DNA from: an uncultured Flavobacteriales bacterium
GTDB taxonomy: Bacteria > Bacteroidota > Bacteroidia > Flavobacteriales_D > Parvicellaceae
DNA: 64,000 nucleotides
Assembly: GCA_943788115.1 (NCBI GenBank)
Contig: CALSPA010000011.1
Span: 1 to 64,000, forward strand
Reading direction: 5' to 3'
Positions 18,971 through 26,105 of the stretch are shown in pieces. Made by a program: the position numbers and the translations under genes. Each line of letters begins with the position of its first letter. Positions within the stretch are counted from its first letter, which is position 1. Under the pieces are notes generated by a model. That model had not been told where the DNA came from and ran no database searches. It worked only from the letters and a program-made list of their open reading frames with translations.

Positions 18971-19624
18971 CTAAAATTGAATTAATAAGTTTTTTGATAC
19001 TCTTTCGGAAACAGTAAGAAATTTGTTGTTAATTTTTAGCTTGTAGCTAAAGTCAAAATCAAATATTTCTTCAACATAGATTTCTGTACCTAAGTTTAAC
19101 CCTTCATTGTCAAGGTATCTTAGGAAAATTGATGTTCCATCAACAACACCAATTATAATCCCCTTATCACCCTTTTTTAAGTCAGATAAGGGTTGTGATT
19201 TTCTTAAATCTTGAATTTTTCCATTTTTATCTGGAATAGGATCTCCATGTGGATCAAACTTAGGGAATCCCAAATGTTTATCCAATCTGTTAATTAGCTC
19301 AATAGAGTCTATGTGTTCTAGTTGCTCAGCAATGTCGTGAACTTCGTCCCATTTAAAATTTAGGTTAGTTACTAAAAACGTTTCCCATAAACGATGTTTT
19401 CTAATAATTTGTAAAGCAATTTGTTTTCCTTCTTTGGTTAATGTTACACCTTTATATTTGATGTAATTAACCCATTTTTTATCAGCTAACTTTTTAAGCA
19501 TATCAGTAACACTAGATGCTTTCATTGTTAAAGCTTTAGCAATCTCATTAGTGGAAGTTGAGCTTCCTTTAATGCTTAAGCTGTAAATGGCCTTTAGATA
19601 ATCTTCTTCTGATCGACTTCTCAT
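18971..19624 (-). CDS. DtxR/MntR family metal-dependent transcriptional regulator
   Basis: It has an N-terminal winged helix-turn-helix (SEEDYLKAIYSL...STNEIAKALTMKASSVTDMLKKL, about residues 1-65), a metal-binding and dimerisation domain (VHDIAEQLEHIDSIELINRLDKHLGFPKFDPHGDPIP) and a C-terminal FeoA/SH3-like domain (DLKKGDKGIIIGVVDG). I use the ATG at 19624; the frame also opens at a TTG at 19630. It probably represses its own operon with the ZIP transporter, and perhaps the divergent TonB receptor, when metal is replete. A palindrome in the shared upstream region supports this. Confidence 0.93.
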   Translation of the reverse strand: MRSRSEEDYLKAIYSLSIKGSSTSTNEIAKALTMKASSVTDMLKKLADKKWVNYIKYKGVTLTKEGKQIALQIIRKHRLWETFLVTNLNFKWDEVHDIAEQLEHIDSIELINRLDKHLGFPKFDPHGDPIPDKNGKIQDLRKSQPLSDLKKGDKGIIIGVVDGTSIFLRYLDNEGLNLGTEIYVEEIFDFDFSYKLKINNKFLTVSERVSKNLLIQF

Positions 19625-19637
19625 AATCAATTTGCTT

Positions 19638-19645
19638 CAAATATA
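19638..19645 (-). promoter_or_regulatory. TAnnTTTG -7 box of the DtxR-ZIP operon
   Basis: TATATTTG on the minus strand is a perfect Bacteroidota -7 box, 13 bases before the regulator's ATG. The predicted transcript leader is only a few bases long. Confidence 0.65.
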
Positions 19646-19651
19646 AACTAA

Positions 19652-19667
19652 TTTAGACTAGACTAAA
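19652..19667. promoter_or_regulatory. Operator-like inverted repeat between the DtxR regulator and the TonB receptor
   Basis: TTTAGACTAGACTAAA is an imperfect palindrome (14 of 16 positions symmetric) resembling the TTAGG/CCTAA-type sites of DtxR-family repressors. It lies directly upstream of the -7 box at 19638-19645, in the spacer where bound repressor would block the promoter. It also lies about 47 bases upstream of the TonB receptor start. Confidence 0.55.
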
Positions 19668-19713
19668 AAAAAGTATTAGATTAGCCGAAAAATTAATTAA
19701 TTATTTATTTAAT

Positions 19714-21990
19714 TTGAGTCTTAATTATAAATATTTCTTAGAATCATCCTATTTGTTGACAATGCTGCTGTTTTTGAACTTTAGCTATTCACAACAATTC
19801 AAATTCAGTGGAGTGATTTTAGATGAAAAAGGGAATTCTGTTCCATACGTTAATTTAGTAGATTCAATAAGTCTCTTGGGAACATCAGCTGATTATGATG
19901 GGAATTTTGAGCTTTTATTAGTTAAAGGTTCATATGATTTTAAACTTTCAAGTGTTGGCTTTGCAGATGAATTCATAAATGTGGAATTAAATTCTGATAC
20001 AAATTTTATTTTTAAACTAAAAAGAGCTGAGGGTTTTTTAGAAGAAGTTGTTATAAGTGGAACTTTGTCTGAAATATCTAAAAGAGAATCACCAATTCCA
20101 ATTGAAGTATACTCTGCAAATTATTTAAATAAGGTTCCTGTTCCTGGTTTGCTAGAGGCGACTCAGAATATAAACGGTGTGCGTCCTCAACTTAATTGTG
20201 CCGTATGTAATACAGGAGATATTCATATTAATGGTATGGAAGGTCCATATACTATGGTTACTATAGACGGTATGCCCATTGTTGGCGGTTTGTCTTCTGT
20301 TTATGGATTGCAAGGCATTCCAAATAGTCTTCTTCAAAGAGTGGAAGTGGTTAAAGGTCCAGCCTCAACTTTGTATGGTTCAGAAGCTGTTGCTGGTTTA
20401 ATTAATGTATTAACTAAAGATGTTGAATGTGCTCCTAAATTTTCGTTAAATATTTCATCAACTTCTTGGAGGGAAATTCAAACTGATTTTATGTTTAAGT
20501 ATGCCGAAAACAAAAAGGTAAGTGGAATATTTGCTGCTGATTATCATAATTATTCTAATCCAATCGATAATAATGGAGATAATTTTACGGACCTAACACT
20601 TAAGGATAGAATTTCAATATTTAATAAGTGGAGTGTTAATAGAAAAGATAAAAAGAAATCTATTTTTTCAGCTAGATATCTTTATGAAGACAGGTGGGGC
20701 GGTGAAATGCAATGGAATAATAGTTTTAGAGCAGGAGATAGTATATATGGAGAATCTATCTTCACAAATAGAGCTGAATTGATTGGTAAACACGAATTAC
20801 CTATAAAAGAAAACATTGTATTGGGTGGCTCATTTAGCTATCATGGCCATGATTCAAGGTATGGTTTGGTTAAATATGTTGCAAATCAACAAATTGCTTT
20901 TGGTCAATTGGTTTGGAACAAAAAACTTGGTAAGAGCCATAACCTTGTGAATGGTTTAGCTGTTAGGTATAGTTTTTATGATGACAATACACCTGTCACA
21001 TCAGTCTTAGAAAATGGCACTCAAATAAATGAACCAAACAAGTGGTTGTTGCCAGGTTTGTTTTGCCAAGATAATGTAACTCTTTCAAAAAAAATGAATA
21101 TTCTTTTGGGTTCAAGATTAGATTACCATTCTATTCATGGTTTAATTATTTCTCCAAGATTAAATTGGAAATGGAGTCCATCCTCTTATGTTTTTAGGGT
21201 TGGTTATGGAAATGGTTTCAGAGTGGTAAATGTTTTTTCTGAGGATCATGCCGCTTTAACAGGTGCTAGAGACGTAATAGTTAGTGAGGGTTTGAATCCT
21301 GAAAAATCTAATAATTTAAATCTCAACATTGAAAAAACAATTTTTACACCTTGGACTAAAATCTCCTTGGACGCATCTTTATTTTACACTTATTTTTCCA
21401 ATAAGATTATTCCAAACTATTCTAATGATAGTCAGATTAGGTATTCAAATTTGAATGGTTATGGTGTTTCAAGAGGTGTTTCATTAAATGCGAAATTCAT
21501 TTTTAATATCCCTTTAAGTATTAACCTAGGTACTACTTTGTTAGATGTTTATTCCATGCAATTAAATGAAGAGGCTACTTTAATTAAAGAAAAACAGCTA
21601 TTTACTGAACCATATTCTTGTACATGGTCTTGCTCTTATGATTTTAAAAGAGTGGGAATGACAATAGATTATACAGGCAATCTTTATGGACCTATGCACC
21701 TTCCGATTGTAGAAAATGATTTTAGATTACCTCAGTCGTCTCCTTTTAGTATAATGAATATTAAAATTGCTAAAGATTTTGATAAAGGATTTAATGTATA
21801 TGCAGGCATTAGAAACCTATTAAACTTTACACCTCCCGCAAATTCAATTTTAAGAGCTCATGATCCATTTGATAAATATGTTGATGACGAGTTAGATAAT
21901 CCAAATAATTATTCATTTGATCCTTCTTATATTTATACTTCTTTTCAGGGAATTACTTTTTTTGGAGGCATTAAATATGTTTTCAATTGA
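19714..21990 (+). CDS. TonB-dependent receptor, probable metal or metal-chelate uptake
   Basis: This 758-residue outer-membrane receptor has an N-terminal signal region, a CarboxypepD_reg-like domain (about 30-105), a plug (about 125-240, GPYTMVTIDGMPIVGG...VEVVKGPASTLYGSEAVAGLINVLTK) and a beta-barrel to the C-terminus. The plug has a CxxC pair (C162, C165; LNCAVCNTGDIHINGMEG), typical of one receptor subfamily. The start shown is a TTG. An ATG at 19762 would leave a short, uncharged leader (MLLFLNFSYSQQ), so the TTG is preferred but uncertain. The divergent position from the DtxR-ZIP operon suggests metal uptake. The ligand is inferred. Confidence 0.88.
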   Translation: MSLNYKYFLESSYLLTMLLFLNFSYSQQFKFSGVILDEKGNSVPYVNLVDSISLLGTSADYDGNFELLLVKGSYDFKLSSVGFADEFINVELNSDTNFIFKLKRAEGFLEEVVISGTLSEISKRESPIPIEVYSANYLNKVPVPGLLEATQNINGVRPQLNCAVCNTGDIHINGMEGPYTMVTIDGMPIVGGLSSVYGLQGIPNSLLQRVEVVKGPASTLYGSEAVAGLINVLTKDVECAPKFSLNISSTSWREIQTDFMFKYAENKKVSGIFAADYHNYSNPIDNNGDNFTDLTLKDRISIFNKWSVNRKDKKKSIFSARYLYEDRWGGEMQWNNSFRAGDSIYGESIFTNRAELIGKHELPIKENIVLGGSFSYHGHDSRYGLVKYVANQQIAFGQLVWNKKLGKSHNLVNGLAVRYSFYDDNTPVTSVLENGTQINEPNKWLLPGLFCQDNVTLSKKMNILLGSRLDYHSIHGLIISPRLNWKWSPSSYVFRVGYGNGFRVVNVFSEDHAALTGARDVIVSEGLNPEKSNNLNLNIEKTIFTPWTKISLDASLFYTYFSNKIIPNYSNDSQIRYSNLNGYGVSRGVSLNAKFIFNIPLSINLGTTLLDVYSMQLNEEATLIKEKQLFTEPYSCTWSCSYDFKRVGMTIDYTGNLYGPMHLPIVENDFRLPQSSPFSIMNIKIAKDFDKGFNVYAGIRNLLNFTPPANSILRAHDPFDKYVDDELDNPNNYSFDPSYIYTSFQGITFFGGIKYVFN

Positions 21991-23095
21991 TTTGCTTTGA
22001 ATATGACCACTCTTTAAAACTAAACCCCCATCTTTTATTAATAGCTATTAATTCTTGCTCAGAAAGCGTATTGAATTTATTTTTTTTGTAATCCTTTATT
22101 GAAGACAAGTATTTTATAATATTAGGTTTTACTTTTTCAAAATCTCCTAAATCTAAGTGTTTGTAAATTTTTTCTATTGAATTTATTGGATGATTTGAAA
22201 GCTCTTTATAGCTTATTTCAATGTGATTTTCTTTTGGTATTTCATTTCTGTCTGAAATATATTTTTTTAAAGTTTCTTCATAACAATATAGCACCCTTTC
22301 TTTTATTTCTGCTTCAGAGAATTCTTGTAGAAATTGTGTTTTTATAGTCTTGTTGTACAAATGAATGTTTGATTGATACACATCATAAGGGTTTCTATGG
22401 ATGAATATGAATTTTGCTCTAGGGTAAAGCTCAAGTAAAACTTTAATTCTTGCGGTATTGTGTGGGTTTTTAAGTAATAACTTTTTGTCTTTTCCATGGT
22501 ATAAAGCTATCTGACATAGCATTTTATGGTATACTTTTTTCCAAGCTATTTTTTCATTTTCTTTTGTGTTTTTAAAAACATTGTATTTGTCAAAGTAGGA
22601 AGTATTCTGAGGGAAAAAGAAAGTTTGCATGCCACTTTTTTCAGTAAGATTTGTTAAGGGGTGTTCTTCTTCTGTAGGAGCTGATGCATCTATTTTAATG
22701 TTGTCTTGAGGTCTTGTGGATGGCATAAAATAATTTAAAACAGGTCTCATGAAAGTTTTTGAAACAAATGCTACTTTAAAGAAAAAAGCTTGAAATGCTT
22801 CTAAATAGCTAAACTGATTATCTTGTGCTAGTAGGTAATGTAAATGGGTTGTTCCACTTCTCCAATGGCCAATTACAAATACAGGTTGATTGTTTTTTAA
22901 ATCTACTTTTGAAAGCTTGAAAAATAAAAAAAGAGTCTGTAACCATCTAAATGGGGCAGATACTACTATAAACAAAACTATTTTGGTCCTCATTTTTCTT
23001 CTTTTAGAAGAAAATTTGTTTTGCATTCTAAGCTTTATCCAAAGAGCTAGACTAGAAATGAATAATTGATGTTCTTGTATTTCCTCTTTACTCAT
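21983..23095 (-). CDS. Sulfotransferase family protein
   Basis: It is predicted to transfer sulfate from PAPS to an unknown acceptor. The 5'-phosphosulfate-binding loop is seen in PVFVIGHWRSGTTHLHYLLAQD (about residues 70-90), and the 3'-phosphate-binding region in FIFIHRNPYDVYQSNIHLY. Length is 370 residues. A hydrophobic stretch near residues 40-60 may associate with the membrane. The last eight bases overlap the end of the TonB receptor on the other strand. It stands alone, with no PAPS synthesis gene near it, so the acceptor cannot be guessed. Confidence 0.85.
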   Translation of the reverse strand: MSKEEIQEHQLFISSLALWIKLRMQNKFSSKRRKMRTKIVLFIVVSAPFRWLQTLFLFFKLSKVDLKNNQPVFVIGHWRSGTTHLHYLLAQDNQFSYLEAFQAFFFKVAFVSKTFMRPVLNYFMPSTRPQDNIKIDASAPTEEEHPLTNLTEKSGMQTFFFPQNTSYFDKYNVFKNTKENEKIAWKKVYHKMLCQIALYHGKDKKLLLKNPHNTARIKVLLELYPRAKFIFIHRNPYDVYQSNIHLYNKTIKTQFLQEFSEAEIKERVLYCYEETLKKYISDRNEIPKENHIEISYKELSNHPINSIEKIYKHLDLGDFEKVKPNIIKYLSSIKDYKKNKFNTLSEQELIAINKRWGFSFKEWSYSKQIN

Positions 23096-23161
23096 AAATC
23101 AAACATTATTTTACTTGTTCCTTAAAATTAAAAAAACCTGACCATTTGAATTGTTTTTTTG

Positions 23162-23169
23162 TAAGTTTG
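23162..23169 (+). promoter_or_regulatory. TAnnTTTG -7 box of the RRM protein gene
   Basis: TAAGTTTG matches the -7 consensus and would give a leader of about 50 bases that contains the inverted repeat at 23186-23202. Confidence 0.5.
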
Positions 23170-23185
23170 CCGCATTAAAATTTAA

Positions 23186-23202
23186 AAGATTTATTAAATC
23201 TT
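23186..23202 (+). promoter_or_regulatory. Hairpin in the 5' leader of the RRM protein gene
   Basis: AAGATTT-ATT-AAATCTT is a perfect 7-bp inverted repeat, 24 bases upstream of the start codon. It might control mRNA stability or be bound by the RNA-binding protein it precedes. Neither is shown. Confidence 0.4.
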
Positions 23203-23225
23203 ATTACTAATTATAATTTTTTAAA

Positions 23226-23477
23226 ATGAATATTTATGTAGGTAACCTTAATTATAAGGTTCAAGAAGAAGATGTTAAAGATGTCTTTGAAACTTATGGA
23301 GATGTAACATCAGTTAAGTTAATCTCTGATAAGATAACAGGAAGAGCCAAAGGTTTTGGTTTTGTTGAAATGTCGAATGATCAAGAAGCTCTTGATGCAA
23401 TCGAAAACTTAGATGGACACCAATTAATGGAAAGAGAAATGCGTGTTAATGAAGCTAAACCAAGAGATAACTCATAA
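23226..23477 (+). CDS. Small RNA-binding protein with one RRM
   Basis: This 83-residue protein is made up almost entirely of one RNA recognition motif, with RNP2 NIYVGNLNY (residues 2-10) and RNP1 KGFGFVEM (about 42-49), the aromatic positions intact. Such short RRM proteins are common in Bacteroidota and Cyanobacteria; they bind RNA broadly and are often cold-responsive. The glycine-rich tail of longer relatives is missing. An FKBP gene follows after 11 bases, probably on the same transcript. Confidence 0.93.
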   Translation: MNIYVGNLNYKVQEEDVKDVFETYGDVTSVKLISDKITGRAKGFGFVEMSNDQEALDAIENLDGHQLMEREMRVNEAKPRDNS

Positions 23478-23488
23478 TATAAACTAAA

Positions 23489-23914
23489 ATGAAAGTTGAA
23501 TTAAATAAAAATGTATCTGTTCATTATACAGGTAAATTAAAAGATGGAAGTGTTTTTGATTCTTCTGTTGATAGAGAACCTTTAAGCTTTACTGTAGGAG
23601 ATGGTAAATTAATTCCAGGTTTTGAAAACGGAATTGTAGGAATGCAGGTTAATGAAAAGAAATTGATAGAAATCCCAAGTAACGAAGCTTATGGTGACGT
23701 TAAAGATGAACTAATACAAGAAGTTTCTAAATCTAATTTGCCAAAAGAATTAAGCCCAGAAGTTGGTATGCAATTACAATCTAATGCTGAGGACGGTAGT
23801 ACTTTACTTGTAACTATTGTTAAGGTAGAAGATGAGTCTGTAGTTGTTGATGCAAATCATCCATTAGCTGGTAAAGATTTAATTTTTGATATCGAAGTTG
23901 TAGATATTAAATAA
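23489..23914 (+). CDS. FKBP-type peptidyl-prolyl cis-trans isomerase (SlyD/SlpA-like)
   Basis: It catalyses proline isomerisation and likely acts as a folding helper in the cytoplasm, since no signal peptide is present. The FKBP core is clear: VSVHYTGKLKDGSVFDSS, PLSFTVGDGKLIPGFENGIVGM, with an IF (insert-in-flap) domain at about residues 70-120 and closing NHPLAGKDLIFDIEVVDI. This order is diagnostic for the SlyD/SlpA group. At 141 residues it lacks SlyD's histidine-rich metal-binding tail. It is followed by a clear terminator. Confidence 0.94.
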   Translation: MKVELNKNVSVHYTGKLKDGSVFDSSVDREPLSFTVGDGKLIPGFENGIVGMQVNEKKLIEIPSNEAYGDVKDELIQEVSKSNLPKELSPEVGMQLQSNAEDGSTLLVTIVKVEDESVVVDANHPLAGKDLIFDIEVVDIK

Positions 23915-23937
23915 GTTTTTAAAATATTAAACTTTGT

Positions 23938-23962
23938 AAAAGGCCCTTGCTGGGCCTTTTTT
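23938..23962 (+). terminator. Rho-independent terminator between the FKBP gene and the convergent PorP-OmpA gene
   Basis: AAAAGGCCC-TTGCT-GGGCCTTTT is a strong stem ending in a T run. The A run on the other side makes it bidirectional, serving the minus-strand PorP-OmpA gene as well. Confidence 0.88.
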
Positions 23963-26087
23963 ATTTGCCAATTATTTTTAATTCTACTCTTCTGTTCTTA
24001 GCTTTTCCTTTAGGACTTGTATTTGGAGCAAGTGGTTTAGATTCTCCATAACCTTTAGCTTCTAGTCTACTAGTATTAACTCCTTTATTGTTTAAGTAGT
24101 TTACAGCTGATTGAGCTCTACCTTCTGAGAGATTTTGATTAAAAACATCAGACCCATCACTGTCCGTATGTCCTGCCAATTCTATTCGAATTGTTGGGTT
24201 CTGATTCAAGAAATCTACTAATTGATCTAAAATTCTAAAAGATCTTTCATCAAGAGCATTATTCCCTGTTTTGAAAAGTAAATCCTCTACTATTATACTT
24301 TTTCCAACTTCAATTGGTGAGAGTAAAATTACTTGTTTTAAATCTTTCGCTTCTTTCGCCTCAATTTTAATTTTTTGATTAAAATACCCTTCCTTGGTAA
24401 CTAAAATTTCAAATTTATTACCAATTTCTAATGGATAGCTTTCTGGTGGCAAACTATTAAGAGCAATTAAAGAACTTTCTTGATTTTCAGGGTCAGTTAA
24501 GTTTATAGCCATCACTGTACTTTTAATTGGCTTTTTAGTTGTTTCATCTAAAACTATTAATTGTAATTGCGTAGCAATAATCTCTGGTTTTGTTTTAGAA
24601 ACATACATTGTTTTACTAAGAGTTCCGTACTTATCATATCTTAATTCCAATACAGCATTTTCATAACCTTCAGCATTTAATGAAATTGTATGTTTTTTAC
24701 CACTTTCAAGTTCTGTTAATAATTTGTTCCCAGATCCAATTTCTTTTTGCTCTCCAGAATTTTGATCTACTAGAGTAATGGTTACATTAACTGGTTCATT
24801 AGTTTCTTTATCAAGAATATCTAATTCTAGGTCAAATAATCTAATTGTTTTGGATAAGTAAACCTTCTGAGTTTTAGATTCATCGGAGTTATTCATTACG
24901 AAAATTGTATCTGTGTCGTAATTATCTTTAGAAATGAATAGCTGGTATTCATCTTTTTGATTCAACGGTATATTGCTTTTTGAAAGATTGTTAAACAAAT
25001 TACCATTTTCATTCGTAGCATTATTTTTGAATTGGGCATTTGCTTCAATTAATACTTTAGTATCTGCATCGTATACTTCAATGATGAAATCAAATGTTTT
25101 TATTTTGTCTACTTGCTTAATTTTATAATTAAGAAACAATTCAAATGATCCTGTACTTGTGTTTAAAGGATCTGCTATAGAAGAAGTTGTGAAATCATAG
25201 GTTAGACCTATATCCATCTTGTTTGACAGGTATTTTAAGCTCATAATGGCAGCATCGTTTAATCTGTAAAATCCTCCAATTCCAATTGCAGTCTTTTTTT
25301 GAGAATCTTTAGCTAAATCATATATGAAGTCACTACCCAATACAACATGAGCCATACTTCCTTGTAACATCACTAATGCTTTTGGGGAAATTGCAAACTC
25401 ACCAAAACCAATGTTTCCACCACCTGTTAGAGCAATTCTCATTGGCATTCTAAAATCTTCCACTAAACTTAAGTCTTTTGAGCTTGAAATGGGTTGATTT
25501 ATGTTGAAACCAGTTACACCAATATAATATTTATTGTTACCTAAAGAATCTTTCGAAAACCAAGTTAGTGATGGGGTGATTTCAATACCATTTACAACTG
25601 GGTTGTTAACATTTTCACCAAAAGGAGAACTTGGGTCATAGTACCCATTTATAAATTGCGATCCAGTACTAACAGAACTTAAATCCGTTGCTCCATTAAA
25701 ATAGCCAGCTTTTAAACCTGCAGCTAAATAATTTGAATTGTCAAATTCGAAATTATAGGCACCTGTTAAAGCAAACTGATTGTTTGTAATTGAACCTCCA
25801 TCGCCTAATCTTTCATTAATAAATGAAATGCCTACTGTAGCTATTTTCTTATTGCTATTGGCTTTTTTTATTGGGTAAAACCCTTCAAATTGAGACGTGC
25901 TAAATGGTCGAACAATACTCATCCATTGACTTCGATGAATCATCGTTAAATTAATGTCATCAGACATACCTATTGCTGATGGATTTGCAAGTGAAAATGA
26001 ACGGTCGAAGTTGGAGAAAAAGGCATCTTGACTTATTGATGAAAAGCTAATAAGAAGAAATACTATGATGAGATTAAAATTTTTCAT
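23961..26087 (-). CDS. PorP/SprF-like outer-membrane protein fused to OmpA
   Basis: This 708-residue protein starts with a signal peptide (MKNFNLIIVFLLISFSSISQ). A PorP/SprF-type membrane domain follows to about residue 325 (DAFFSNFDRSFSLANPSAIG, MIHRSQWMSI, IGIGGFYRLNDAAIMSLKYL). After it come two or three beta-sandwich regions resembling carboxypeptidase-regulatory repeats (about 330-600). A C-terminal OmpA domain (about 600-708) has peptidoglycan-binding signatures (LAGHTDSDG, NLSEGRAQSAVNYL, NRRVELKII). PorP/SprF proteins help type IX secretion and attach surface adhesins; OmpA domains bind peptidoglycan. The cargo-like gene just upstream (18 bases) supports this. Having both in one chain is notable, as they are usually separate genes. 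Confidence 0.88.
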   Translation of the reverse strand: MKNFNLIIVFLLISFSSISQDAFFSNFDRSFSLANPSAIGMSDDINLTMIHRSQWMSIVRPFSTSQFEGFYPIKKANSNKKIATVGISFINERLGDGGSITNNQFALTGAYNFEFDNSNYLAAGLKAGYFNGATDLSSVSTGSQFINGYYDPSSPFGENVNNPVVNGIEITPSLTWFSKDSLGNNKYYIGVTGFNINQPISSSKDLSLVEDFRMPMRIALTGGGNIGFGEFAISPKALVMLQGSMAHVVLGSDFIYDLAKDSQKKTAIGIGGFYRLNDAAIMSLKYLSNKMDIGLTYDFTTSSIADPLNTSTGSFELFLNYKIKQVDKIKTFDFIIEVYDADTKVLIEANAQFKNNATNENGNLFNNLSKSNIPLNQKDEYQLFISKDNYDTDTIFVMNNSDESKTQKVYLSKTIRLFDLELDILDKETNEPVNVTITLVDQNSGEQKEIGSGNKLLTELESGKKHTISLNAEGYENAVLELRYDKYGTLSKTMYVSKTKPEIIATQLQLIVLDETTKKPIKSTVMAINLTDPENQESSLIALNSLPPESYPLEIGNKFEILVTKEGYFNQKIKIEAKEAKDLKQVILLSPIEVGKSIIVEDLLFKTGNNALDERSFRILDQLVDFLNQNPTIRIELAGHTDSDGSDVFNQNLSEGRAQSAVNYLNNKGVNTSRLEAKGYGESKPLAPNTSPKGKAKNRRVELKIIGK

Positions 26088-26105
26088 GTTTTTTCAGTTA
26101 TTAGT

